64,000 nt of DNA, from positions 54,074-118,073 of the forward strand of contig QBYG01000001.1 in assembly GCA_003282945.1 (NCBI GenBank), read 5' to 3'. Below the pieces are notes generated by a model, which saw only the letters and a list, made by a program, of their open reading frames with translations, had not been told where the DNA came from and did no database searches. The position numbers and the translations under genes were made by a program. Positions within the stretch are counted from its first letter, which is position 1. Each line of letters starts with the position of its first letter. Source of the DNA: Pelagibacteraceae bacterium AG-325-E23. Lineage in GTDB: Bacteria > Pseudomonadota > Alphaproteobacteria > Pelagibacterales > Pelagibacteraceae. Of the stretch, positions 46,331-55,407 are shown in pieces.

Positions 46331-47531
46331 TTTTATTAAAAAATATAAAAAAAAGATAACTTAAAATGCACAAAAATAAAAATATTGAGAAAGAAATTTT
46401 ATAGCTTGTAATAGTGTCTGCACCCATTTTACTAGAGAGATCAATTAATAAGCCTATACTCCATTGAACAAAAAATGTACCTGAATGTATAAATACGTTC
46501 AAAGAGGTTAATGATTTTCCAGCAAGATTCTGTGGGAAACTTAAAGCTAGGGCAGGCTGAGTCAAAGATAAAACTATCGACGATAAAATATAAAATGTAA
46601 ACATTGTAGCTCCAGCTTTTTGTCCCATAATTATTATACAAAATAAAATTATGTAACTTATAGGAAGACCAATTTTTACTATCTTTATGCTATCGATACC
46701 TAAAGATGATAATTTTGGTAAAATATATCCCCAAAACATAAACGCAAATAACATTGTAATGTTAATCCAAAATAAACCTGTTGCACTTTCAAGTGGAGAG
46801 TATCCCGCAACATTTAACATCCATGGGCCAGCCCATAAAGTCTGAATTGCTTGGACGCCACCATAATTTAAAAAAGCTAAAGGGACTAAACTTATAAAAA
46901 ATTTATTCTTCCAAACATCCGAAAGATTACCTTTTTTTTGTATGCTTTGATTTTGAATATTAGTATTCCAAGATGGAGCAAAAACTAATATTAAAATTAT
47001 ACTTAACAAAATTAGAATAGAAATTAATAAAAAAATAAATCGCCATCCAATTACTGGAAGTAAAATTTGCACTGGTAGTGTTGAAATAACAAAACCAAAA
47101 CTTGCTACCATCAGCATCCATGAATTAGCTCTTTGTTGATATTTATCCTCAAACCAAACACGGTACCCAGTCAAAGGCCCCATTAAGCATGCTGCAACAC
47201 CAACACCTATAAAAAATCTAGAAATTAATAAACCTGTAAAACTTTTTGCAAATGCGAAAGAAATGGTACTAACTAGTGCTATTAATAAGAGATATGCTAC
47301 TACTTTTTTGGGCCCATGCTTATCAAGAAGTAAGCCAGCTGGTATTTGCATCAAAGAAAAACCCAAAAAATATCCACCTGCTAGCAGTCCAAGGTTACCT
47401 GCTGTTAAATCGAATTCACTTGTGAGTACTGGAGTAAGAGTTGCAGTAATTGATCTTAATAAATTAGAAATAAAAAAACCAAACGCAAATACACAAAAAA
47501 TTATAATACTTTTATTTGCTTTGTTTATCAT
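46320..47531 (-). CDS. Major facilitator superfamily transporter
   Basis: A 403-residue, roughly 12-segment transporter. The loop 2-3 motif LLDKHGPKKVVAYLL is the MFS signature A variant (GxLxDrxGrkxxl), and SRFFIGVGVAACLMGPLTGYRVWF fits helices 4-5. The substrate cannot be read. It is divergent from the gamma-glutamyltransferase-like gene with only 26 bases between starts, so the two may share control. Export of a small organic acid, sugar or amino acid is possible. Confidence 0.85.
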   Translation of the reverse strand: MINKANKSIIIFCVFAFGFFISNLLRSITATLTPVLTSEFDLTAGNLGLLAGGYFLGFSLMQIPAGLLLDKHGPKKVVAYLLLIALVSTISFAFAKSFTGLLISRFFIGVGVAACLMGPLTGYRVWFEDKYQQRANSWMLMVASFGFVISTLPVQILLPVIGWRFIFLLISILILLSIILILVFAPSWNTNIQNQSIQKKGNLSDVWKNKFFISLVPLAFLNYGGVQAIQTLWAGPWMLNVAGYSPLESATGLFWINITMLFAFMFWGYILPKLSSLGIDSIKIVKIGLPISYIILFCIIIMGQKAGATMFTFYILSSIVLSLTQPALALSFPQNLAGKSLTSLNVFIHSGTFFVQWSIGLLIDLSSKMGADTITSYKISFSIFLFLCILSYLFFIFFNKNEN

Positions 47532-47557
47532 TTATATCTCTCTAATTAATCATTACT

Positions 47558-49141
47558 ATGAATAATCAATCAACTAAAGATAAAGATGCACGGTCAGCAA
47601 ATGCTATGGCTGCAACATCTCATCCATTAGCAACTGAAGAGGCCTTAAAAATACTTAAAATGGGAGGAAATGCAGTAGATGCTTCGATTGCGGCTTCAAT
47701 TGTTTTATCTGTGGTTGAACCTAACGCGACTAGTATTGGAGGAGACTGCTTTGCAATAGTTAAAATGAATAATAAAGATGCAGTGTCTTTTAATGGATCT
47801 GGTTTAGCACCAGAGAAATTAAGTTATGATTTCTTTAAAGAAAAAAATATAGATAAAATTGGATTAACAAGTCCTCATTCAGTTACAATTCCAGGTGCGG
47901 TTCATGCTTGGGAAACTATTCATAAAGAATTTGGTAAATTAGATTTTGAACAATTATTTTTAGGTGCAATTGAGATTGCAAAAAATGGTCACAAGATTTC
48001 TAAAGTAGTGTCAAATGCGTGGCATAATAGTTTAAATAAAATTAATGGTAATGAAAATTCTAAAAAAATCTTTTTAAAAGAAGGTCGTACTTATCAAGAA
48101 AATGAATTAATGAAAAATATTCCATTAGGAAAAACATTAGAGGCAATTAGTAAAAAAGGAAGTAAAGAATTTTATGAGGGTGAAACTGCAAAAGATATAA
48201 TTGAAAGTTTAAATGAATTAGGGGGTGTGCATACTTTTGAGGATTTTTCTAAACAGAACACAATAAGATCAGAAACAATAAAATCTAGTTATAGAGATGA
48301 ATTTATTCATCAATGTCCTCCAAATGGACCTGGAGTAACTGTTTTGATAATGATGAAATTATTAGAGAAACTAAATATTCAAAACTATAAATTCAATAGT
48401 ACAGAAAGATTTCATCTTGAAGCCGAAGTTACAAAACAAGCTTATAAGGTTAAAGAAACAAGTTTGGGCGATCCAAATTTTGTAAATTTTGATTTAGATG
48501 AAATTTTAAGTGATAAGAATATTGAAGATATTTTAAATAAAATTAACCTCAATTCTTGCTATGATGTTGGTGACTTAAATATTCCAGCTCACCCAGAAAC
48601 AATTTATCTAACAGTTGTAGATAAAGACTTAAATAGTGTATCCATAATTAATTCTGTTTGTTATGTATTTGGATCAGGTATCACTACAAACAAAAGTGGA
48701 ATACTTTTACATAACAGAGGTACAAATTTCAGAGTAGAGCATGGACACCCAAACTGTATAGAAGGCTTAAAAAGGCCATTACATACTATTATTCCAGGTA
48801 TGGTCATTGATAAAGATAACAATGCAACTTTAAGCTATGGAGTTATGGGAGGGCAGTATCAGCCAGTAGGACAGGTGCATGTTTTAAATAATATGATTGA
48901 TTATGGCATGGGGCCTCAAGAAGCTTTAAGTTTTCCAAGAGCCTTTCATTTTAACAATATTTATAAGCTTGAAAAATCAGTTGATAATCAAATTTTTAAC
49001 GAATTGAAAGAAATCGGTCATAATGTTGAGTATATTGATGGCACTCATGGTGGTGGTCAAGCTATAAAAATAAATCGATCAGAAGGGGACCTTTTAGGAG
49101 GATCTGATCCTAGAAAAGATGGTTACGCAAAAGGGTACTAA
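47558..49141 (+). CDS. Gamma-glutamyltransferase family protein
   Basis: A 527-residue Ntn-hydrolase of the GGT/YwrD group. AMAATSHPLATEEALKILKMGGNAVDAS and EPNATSIGGDCF are the family start blocks. The likely autoprocessing threonine is in HPETIYLTVVDKD, aligning with the TTHYSVVD of E. coli Ggt. LLHNRGTNF replaces the LNNQMDDF substrate loop, as in the YwrD-like branch. There is no signal peptide, so it should act in the cytoplasm, unlike classical periplasmic Ggt. It begins a three-gene run with a CoA ligase (3 bases away) and a PanE-like reductase. Confidence 0.85.
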   Translation: MNNQSTKDKDARSANAMAATSHPLATEEALKILKMGGNAVDASIAASIVLSVVEPNATSIGGDCFAIVKMNNKDAVSFNGSGLAPEKLSYDFFKEKNIDKIGLTSPHSVTIPGAVHAWETIHKEFGKLDFEQLFLGAIEIAKNGHKISKVVSNAWHNSLNKINGNENSKKIFLKEGRTYQENELMKNIPLGKTLEAISKKGSKEFYEGETAKDIIESLNELGGVHTFEDFSKQNTIRSETIKSSYRDEFIHQCPPNGPGVTVLIMMKLLEKLNIQNYKFNSTERFHLEAEVTKQAYKVKETSLGDPNFVNFDLDEILSDKNIEDILNKINLNSCYDVGDLNIPAHPETIYLTVVDKDLNSVSIINSVCYVFGSGITTNKSGILLHNRGTNFRVEHGHPNCIEGLKRPLHTIIPGMVIDKDNNATLSYGVMGGQYQPVGQVHVLNNMIDYGMGPQEALSFPRAFHFNNIYKLEKSVDNQIFNELKEIGHNVEYIDGTHGGGQAIKINRSEGDLLGGSDPRKDGYAKGY

Positions 49142-49144
49142 ATA

Positions 49145-50653
49145 ATGTCAAAAAGAATTGTTAGAAACATTTTTGAAAATGTGAATGATGAAAATATCGC
49201 TCTAACCTCTGATATCAGTACCGAACTAAGTTACAAAGATTTAAAATTATTTATAGATAAAATTTCTAAACAGTTGGCTGGAAATGGATTATCAAACAAA
49301 GATAGAGCAGCAATAGTTTTACCAAATGGACCATACATGGCTTCAAGTTTTTTAGCAATTTCAAGCTATATGTCTGCTGCACCTTTAAATCCATCATATA
49401 AATCTGAGGAGTATGAATTCTATTTAAAAGATTTAAATCCAAAAATTGTTTTAGTTGAGAAAAATTCCGAAAATCCAGTTGTCGATGTAGCAAAAAAATT
49501 AAAAATAGAATTATGCGAGATTTATCCAGAAAAGGATGGACCTTCAGGAATATTTAATATTTATGAAAAAGAAAGTGAATATTCGTTACCTGATGAAAGT
49601 GATGAGGCATTAGTGCTACACACCTCTGGTACTACATCAAGACCAAAGATTGTTCCTTTAACAAATAAAAATATTTTTTCTTCAGCAGAAAATATTTCTA
49701 AAAGTTTAAATCTTTCAGAAAATGACCATTGTCTTAATATTATGCCACTTTTTCATATACATGGTCTAATAGCTATTTTAGCTTCATCAATGAAAGCTGG
49801 TGCATCTGTGTGTGCATCAAATGGTTTTAATGCTATCAAATTTTTAGATTTAGCTAAGTCAGAAAAAATAACATGGTACTCGGGAGTTCCCACAATGCAT
49901 CAAACTATCTTGTTAAGAGCACGTAGAAATTTAGAAATTGCTAAGGGACTAAAACTAAGGTTAATTAGATCATCATCTGCATCTTTACCACCAGCAGTAT
50001 TTAATGATTTAAATGATGTTTTCAGTTGTCCAGTAATTGAAGCATACGGTATGACTGAAGCTACTCACCAAATGACTTCCAATCCATTGCCACCTAAGCA
50101 ACAAAAAGCAGGATTTGTAGGCCTTCCAGCAGGCCCAGAGGTATGTATTATGAATGAAAATGGGGAAGTGCTAAAACAAGGTGATGAAGGAGAAGTGTGT
50201 ATAAAAGGTGAAAATGTAACTCTTGGATACGATAATAATGAAGAAGCAAATAAAACAAGTTTTACCAATGGTTGGTTTAGAACCGGCGATCAAGGTTATT
50301 TTGATAAAGAGGGTTACTTAAAGATTTCAGGAAGATTAAAAGAAATAATTAATAAAGGTGGAGAAAAAATATCTCCATTAGAAGTTGATAACGTATTAAT
50401 GGACCATCCATTTATAGATCAAGCAGTTTGTTTTGGTTATGATGATAAAATGCTTGGAGAAAATATTGCTAGCGCAATTATAATAAAAAGTGGTGAGACA
50501 TGTTCAGAAAATGACGTTTTACAATATGCTCAAGAAAAACTTGCTAAGTTTAAAATACCAAAAAAAATTTTTTTTGTTGAAGAAATTCCAAAAGGAGCAA
50601 CAGGAAAATTGCAAAGAAATGTTTTAGCAAAAAAATTTGGTTTAAACAATTAA
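49145..50653 (+). CDS. AMP-forming acyl-CoA ligase (oxalate-CoA ligase-like)
   Basis: A 502-residue ANL enzyme that adenylates a carboxylic acid and joins it to CoA. VLHTSGTTSRPKIVPLT is motif A3, IEAYGMTEATHQM is A5, GWFRTGDQGYF is A7, and the catalytic lysine is in KGATGKLQRNVL. Overall it resembles the short plant/yeast oxalyl-CoA synthetase group and related marine ligases more than long-chain FadD. Its exact acid is not readable. The stop overlaps the start of the next gene by 1 base. Confidence 0.82.
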   Translation: MSKRIVRNIFENVNDENIALTSDISTELSYKDLKLFIDKISKQLAGNGLSNKDRAAIVLPNGPYMASSFLAISSYMSAAPLNPSYKSEEYEFYLKDLNPKIVLVEKNSENPVVDVAKKLKIELCEIYPEKDGPSGIFNIYEKESEYSLPDESDEALVLHTSGTTSRPKIVPLTNKNIFSSAENISKSLNLSENDHCLNIMPLFHIHGLIAILASSMKAGASVCASNGFNAIKFLDLAKSEKITWYSGVPTMHQTILLRARRNLEIAKGLKLRLIRSSSASLPPAVFNDLNDVFSCPVIEAYGMTEATHQMTSNPLPPKQQKAGFVGLPAGPEVCIMNENGEVLKQGDEGEVCIKGENVTLGYDNNEEANKTSFTNGWFRTGDQGYFDKEGYLKISGRLKEIINKGGEKISPLEVDNVLMDHPFIDQAVCFGYDDKMLGENIASAIIIKSGETCSENDVLQYAQEKLAKFKIPKKIFFVEEIPKGATGKLQRNVLAKKFGLNN

Positions 50654-51669
50654 TGAAAAAAGTTTGTATATTTGGTGCAGGATCAATAGGTGGATATTTA
50701 GCTGCATGTTTGAGTAAAAATAATATTGATTTATCGCTCATAGCCAGAGGTCCACACAAAAAAGCTATAGAAGAAAACGGCTTAACATTAATTAAAAATG
50801 ATAAATCAGAAAACTTTAAATTAAAAGTAACAGATGATCCTAAAGAACTTGGGATTCAAGATTATATTTTTATTTCAGTGAAAGCTCACGCGATTACTAA
50901 CATAGTAGAATCTCTTCAAAGCTTAATTGGAAAAAATACAACTATAATATCTGCTGTAAATGGCTTACCGTGGTGGTATTTTCATAAAGCTAACACAGGG
51001 ACAAACTTAGATGAGAAACATATAGATAGCGTTGATCCTGATGGTAAAATTTGGAATTCTTTAAAACCTTCAAGAGCCCTTGGATGTGTGGTTTATCCAG
51101 CAGCTGAAATTACTGAACCTGGTGTTATTAAACACAATGGTGGTGAAAGATTTACATTAGGCGAACCTGATGGATCAAAATCAGAAAGACTTAAAATTAT
51201 TGCAGACTTATTAATTGCAGGAGGTTTAAAAGCACCACAAAAAAGCAACCTAAGAGATGAAATATGGATAAAACTCTGGGGTAATTGTTCATTTAATATT
51301 GTAAGCGCACTACACGATAAATCTTTGGATGAGATTGGAGATGACCCAGAACTATTGAAAACAGTGAGAAAATTGATGGAGGAATGTCAGTCAGTGGGAG
51401 AAAAAATTGGAGTTAAATTTAATGTTTCGATAGATCATAGAATTAAAGCAGCAATTTCAATAAAAGGCCATAAACCATCTACTACTCAAGATTTACATGC
51501 AAAACGTCCTCTAGAAATTGATCCAATCATTGGATCAATAATTGAGATTGGAAATAAAATTAATGCAAATACTGAAAACTTAAAGTCTGAATATAATAAG
51601 TTAAAACATAAAGCTGAAGGCTTGGGGTTATATAAAAGATCAAAAATAATTGATCAAATTACGAATTAA
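50653..51669 (+). CDS. 2-dehydropantoate 2-reductase family protein (PanE/ApbA-like)
   Basis: A 338-residue NADP-dependent dehydrogenase. The Rossmann motif CIFGAGSIGGYLAACL begins at residue 5. The C-terminal helical domain shows DEIWIKLWGNCSFNIVSAL and KHKAEGLGLYKRSKI. Pantothenate synthesis is one possibility, but the operon with a GGT-like hydrolase and a CoA ligase suggests a different 2-oxo or hydroxy acid. It ends one base from the convergent TRAP gene. Confidence 0.8.
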   Translation: MKKVCIFGAGSIGGYLAACLSKNNIDLSLIARGPHKKAIEENGLTLIKNDKSENFKLKVTDDPKELGIQDYIFISVKAHAITNIVESLQSLIGKNTTIISAVNGLPWWYFHKANTGTNLDEKHIDSVDPDGKIWNSLKPSRALGCVVYPAAEITEPGVIKHNGGERFTLGEPDGSKSERLKIIADLLIAGGLKAPQKSNLRDEIWIKLWGNCSFNIVSALHDKSLDEIGDDPELLKTVRKLMEECQSVGEKIGVKFNVSIDHRIKAAISIKGHKPSTTQDLHAKRPLEIDPIIGSIIEIGNKINANTENLKSEYNKLKHKAEGLGLYKRSKIIDQITN

Positions 51670-54321
51670 CTAAAAATTTAGAGAAATGTCTCTATGTATT
51701 GAATTACATCTTGAGACATAAATAGCTTGCTCTTTTGTAAGTTTTGATTGGAGACGTAGTCCAATAGTTTCACTAATAACTTTATCATGAGCATTGATTT
51801 TGTCTATATAACTTTTCTTGAAATTTTTTCTCCAATCTATCTCTTGCTGGAATAAAACATAAGTATCATTTGCTGAACTTTGAAGTTTTTCAAAATCAAC
51901 TTCATCTTCATCCATAAGAGTAATTAAATAATCAAGCTTATCAGCAAATTCATCGGATCCTGAAATTTCTCCAACTTTCTCAAAAATATTATCAATAAAT
52001 TCTATTGCATCAATATAACCTCTATTATCTATTTTTGATTTAAGAAGTTTCATATCTTGACCTAATTCTTCTAATTTTTCTCCATCATTTATAAATTCCT
52101 TAATTAGTAATAAATCCTCATATGCATTATCCACCGTCTTTTTGTATTTTTTTACAGCTAAATTTTTTGCTTTATTAATTTTATTAAATTCATCATTTTT
52201 AGCTTTCCACTCTTGAGGTATTGAATTTTGGATTTCTTCGATCTCTAACTTAATATTTTCAATTTTTTGCAAAATTTTATTTTTATCTGATACATCTTCA
52301 TCATCAAGATTTCTTATTTCGGCTTTAAACTTATCTATCTTTTTATTTAATTTTATTATTTTCTTTTGTTTTTTTCTTGTTTTAAAATGTAAATCTCTAT
52401 AATCAACCGCATAGTCATCATAGATTGATTGAGCACTCTTAACATCGTCTACTAATTCAAAAGAATATTTAGAATTATCAACATGACGTTGGAAGTAACT
52501 TAATTTATCTGCTGGTAAATTTGCTAAAATGATGTCATCAAATTCATTGATACTAGTTTTAATTTGATCTCCATTAGTTTCAAAGTTTGCAAATTTGTAT
52601 TCTTGCAAACAATATTGAAGTTTAGGGTTCATTGGCGGTGGAGCAACATTTGATGTTAAATAAACTCTGTTAGGGAGATAATTAACAAGACTTGGATAAA
52701 AACCAACAATACCAAGGCCGATTAGCTGTAGAGCTATGAAGGGCACAACACCTTTCCATATATCTAATGTCTGAATAATTTTAGGAGCAACTCCTTTTAA
52801 ATAAAACAAAGCAAACCCAAATGGAGGTGTTAAGAATGACGTCTGTAAGTTTACACCTATCATTACTCCAAGCCATACAGCAGTTACATTTGCTCCTGTT
52901 TCAGCAAGTAGTATTGGTGCAATAATTGGAACTACAACAACAGCTATTTCTATAAAGTCTAAAAAGAATCCTAGAAGGAAAATTACCACCATAACAACAA
53001 TGAACTGTGTCCAAAAACCTCCAGGCAGATCTTGAAGAAAATCTCTAACCAACTCTTCTCCTCCAAATGCTCTAAATCCAGATGTAAGCATTGCAGCTCC
53101 TAATAGAATAATGAAAACCATTGATGTTGTGATGCAAGTTTCTGTCACGACTTCTTTTAATACATTGTCTGTCTTATAACTTCTCCAGAAACTCCATGCT
53201 ATTCCATAAACAAGTATAATTACAAAAAAGGCAGTAGTATAGATTGCACCTATATTTCTTTCTTCTAAATTTTTTACGTTAAGTTCATAATTTGAAGCTA
53301 AAAAAGTAATTGGTATTATTGATCCTAAAATTAGTATTAAAGGGTAAAAAGCACTTTTTTTACCTTCAAACAGTCTATATCCTGCCATTAAAGTTGCACC
53401 AATTGCACCAATAGAACCAGCTTGGTTTACAGTTGCAATACCCATTAAGATTGAACCTAATACTGCAAATATAAGTGCAAGAGGTGGAATAATTATAACC
53501 ACAACTCTCAACCAAAATTTAAAATCAAAATTTCCCGTAGATGGAACAGGAGGTGCAACTCCTTTTTTTATTCTTGCATAAAAAAATACATACGTCATGT
53601 ACAGCGCTACTAGAACTAATCCTGGTAGCAAAGCGCCCAGGAACATATCTCCTGCACTAGACGATCCAACTCTAAACTCGCCAGGCATATTAAATTCACC
53701 AGTAATTGCTTTGTAGTCATTTTGTCTAATATTATTTGCAACATCAGATGCACTTGCCAGTTGGTCAGCAATAATTATTAACACAATTGATGGAGGAATT
53801 ATCTGTCCTAGAGTTCCAGACGAACAAACAATACCACTCGCTAGCTTACGATCATAATTATTATTTAACATTGTTGGTAAAGAAATTAGTCCCATTGCGA
53901 TAACGGTAGCACCAACAATTCCAGTTGTTGCGGCAAGCAAGGCTCCTACAAAAATTACAGATATTCCTAATCCACCTGGAATCGGACCAAATAGTTGACC
54001 CATAGTAATTAGTAAGTCTTCAGCTATTTTGGATTTCTGCAGCATTATTCCCATAAAAATAAATAAAGGAATTGCAATTAAAGTATCTGTTTCAACATCC
54101 CAATAGTTACTTCTAAAATTCGTAATTCCTGCAACTAACCATTCGATAGGTCCATCCACGGTGAAATAAGCGCTTGAATCTCCCTCAAATATTGTGCCAA
54201 AAAAAGCAGCTAAAGCAATTGAAATTATAGCTGAGCCAGGAAGGGCAAAAGCTACAGGATAACCTGAGGCAAGTGCTACAATCATAATTAAAACCAAAAC
54301 AGCTAAAAATAATAATTCCAT
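51670..54321 (-). CDS. TRAP transporter large membrane subunit (DctM) with long coiled-coil tail
   Basis: The transport channel of a tripartite ATP-independent periplasmic system driven by the sodium or proton gradient. Residues 1 to about 545 are DctM, with many membrane segments, FIFMGIMLQKSKIAEDL, GIVCSSGTLGQIIPPSIVLIIIAD, and VGVMIG-like LGVMIGVNLQTSFLTPPFGFALFYLKG. After NYLPNRVYLTSNVAPPPMNP a hydrophilic tail of about 320 residues follows, with Lys/Glu heptad-like helices around 645-740 (KKQKKIIKLNKKIDKFKAEI). At 883 residues it is about twice a usual DctM (about 430). The start overlaps the dctQ stop. Confidence 0.9.
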   Translation of the reverse strand: MELLFLAVLVLIMIVALASGYPVAFALPGSAIISIALAAFFGTIFEGDSSAYFTVDGPIEWLVAGITNFRSNYWDVETDTLIAIPLFIFMGIMLQKSKIAEDLLITMGQLFGPIPGGLGISVIFVGALLAATTGIVGATVIAMGLISLPTMLNNNYDRKLASGIVCSSGTLGQIIPPSIVLIIIADQLASASDVANNIRQNDYKAITGEFNMPGEFRVGSSSAGDMFLGALLPGLVLVALYMTYVFFYARIKKGVAPPVPSTGNFDFKFWLRVVVIIIPPLALIFAVLGSILMGIATVNQAGSIGAIGATLMAGYRLFEGKKSAFYPLILILGSIIPITFLASNYELNVKNLEERNIGAIYTTAFFVIILVYGIAWSFWRSYKTDNVLKEVVTETCITTSMVFIILLGAAMLTSGFRAFGGEELVRDFLQDLPGGFWTQFIVVMVVIFLLGFFLDFIEIAVVVVPIIAPILLAETGANVTAVWLGVMIGVNLQTSFLTPPFGFALFYLKGVAPKIIQTLDIWKGVVPFIALQLIGLGIVGFYPSLVNYLPNRVYLTSNVAPPPMNPKLQYCLQEYKFANFETNGDQIKTSINEFDDIILANLPADKLSYFQRHVDNSKYSFELVDDVKSAQSIYDDYAVDYRDLHFKTRKKQKKIIKLNKKIDKFKAEIRNLDDEDVSDKNKILQKIENIKLEIEEIQNSIPQEWKAKNDEFNKINKAKNLAVKKYKKTVDNAYEDLLLIKEFINDGEKLEELGQDMKLLKSKIDNRGYIDAIEFIDNIFEKVGEISGSDEFADKLDYLITLMDEDEVDFEKLQSSANDTYVLFQQEIDWRKNFKKSYIDKINAHDKVISETIGLRLQSKLTKEQAIYVSRCNSIHRDISLNF

Positions 54322-55316
54322 TATTGGCTTTCCACTTTGTTCTGTAAAAGTTTATGACTACTAGACATAAAATAACTAGTAAATTGTAATAACATAGTGA
54401 CGGCGAAGACCGCTAAATATACTGCCATTAAATATAGTAGATATAGTCCATTTGAACCTTGCTGCGTAACTTCAAAAGCAACAACTGGTCCATTAATAAT
54501 ACTCGCTTTTCCGTTTAATCCTAAAAACAAAACTATCAAACAAAGAGGTACACCTAATAATGATGATCCAAGTACATTGGTCCATGCCTTTTTTCTCTCA
54601 CTAAAAGATGAATATAGTACATCAACTCTTACATGACCTTCGTGAATTAAAGCATAGGCGCTTGCAAATAAATATAAAGCTGCATACCAAAATCTGACTA
54701 GATCTCCTTGAAAAGCTTGTTCATAAGAAAAAACAAACCTCGATAAAACAATTACAAATTCACTTAAGACAACTAATACTGCTAACCAGATGAAACCAAC
54801 AGATTTTGTAAAGTAACCAATTATAAATGAAACTAATATAATTGGAAAATGTATATATGTTATTCTTTCTGGAGCTTTTACCATAAAGGCTTTAACTTCT
54901 GGACTAAATATAGCTTCCCATAATCTCTCAACAACCATAAATGAAATTATAAAATCAGCTATACCAACTAAAAATACTGCCCAAAAAGATCCTCTTATTA
55001 AGTATGCTGAAAATTTTGTTAAAATTTCTGAATCGTCAACTAAAGTTTGGGTATATGTCTTAAAAACATAAAAAATAACTGAAAGAATACAAACTATGTA
55101 TATTAAAATTTGAATATAACCATATGTTAAATCTGAAGACTCTAGAGACTTTTGTTTATAACCAAATAAATCATAATGAGAAAAAACTTTTTTAATACCT
55201 GGCCATCCACCCCAAACTGTAAATATGTTATTTATTAAAAATGCCAGAGTAAATGCTAAAACCGAATAGCTTAAGATCCTTAAGTAAGTTGATAATTTAC
55301 TGTTTTCTGAACTCAT
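54321..55316 (-). CDS. TRAP transporter small membrane subunit (DctQ), enlarged type
   Basis: The 331-residue partner of DctM. The conserved DctQ core is in the C-terminal half (AALYLFASAYALIHEGHVRVDVLYSSFSERKKAW, then TNVLGSSLLGVPLCLIVL). The N-terminal half adds several membrane segments, so it is nearly twice the minimal DctQ length (about 170). Large Q subunits of this kind accompany TakP-type binding proteins. A strong terminator hairpin lies between this gene and the binding-protein gene upstream. Confidence 0.87.
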   Translation of the reverse strand: MSSENSKLSTYLRILSYSVLAFTLAFLINNIFTVWGGWPGIKKVFSHYDLFGYKQKSLESSDLTYGYIQILIYIVCILSVIFYVFKTYTQTLVDDSEILTKFSAYLIRGSFWAVFLVGIADFIISFMVVERLWEAIFSPEVKAFMVKAPERITYIHFPIILVSFIIGYFTKSVGFIWLAVLVVLSEFVIVLSRFVFSYEQAFQGDLVRFWYAALYLFASAYALIHEGHVRVDVLYSSFSERKKAWTNVLGSSLLGVPLCLIVLFLGLNGKASIINGPVVAFEVTQQGSNGLYLLYLMAVYLAVFAVTMLLQFTSYFMSSSHKLLQNKVESQ

Positions 55317-55361
55317 ATGATTTTAAATTTTTTAAAAGTAATACTTAATTTTAGAATAAAA

Positions 55362-55387
55362 AAAAGGGCCCAAATAAGGGCCCTTTT
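55362..55387 (-). terminator. Rho-independent terminator/attenuator after the TRAP binding-protein gene
   Basis: On the minus strand AAAAGGGCCC (55387-55378) pairs with GGGCCCTTTT (55371-55362) across a 6-base loop, followed by more T residues. It is 20 bases past the dctP stop and about 45 bases before dctQ. It should end most transcripts after dctP and let a minority continue into dctQM. Confidence 0.85.
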
Positions 55388-55407
55388 AATTATTAAATTA
55401 AGCTCAA

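Noticed and set aside
47558..49141. Classical periplasmic gamma-glutamyltranspeptidase for glutathione
   Set aside because: There is no signal peptide and the LNNQMDDF substrate loop is replaced by LLHNRGTNF, so it fits the YwrD-like branch better.
51670..52650. The DctM tail as a separate downstream gene
   Set aside because: The reading frame is continuous with the membrane domain, with no stop codon, and I saw no internal start with a convincing ribosome-binding site.
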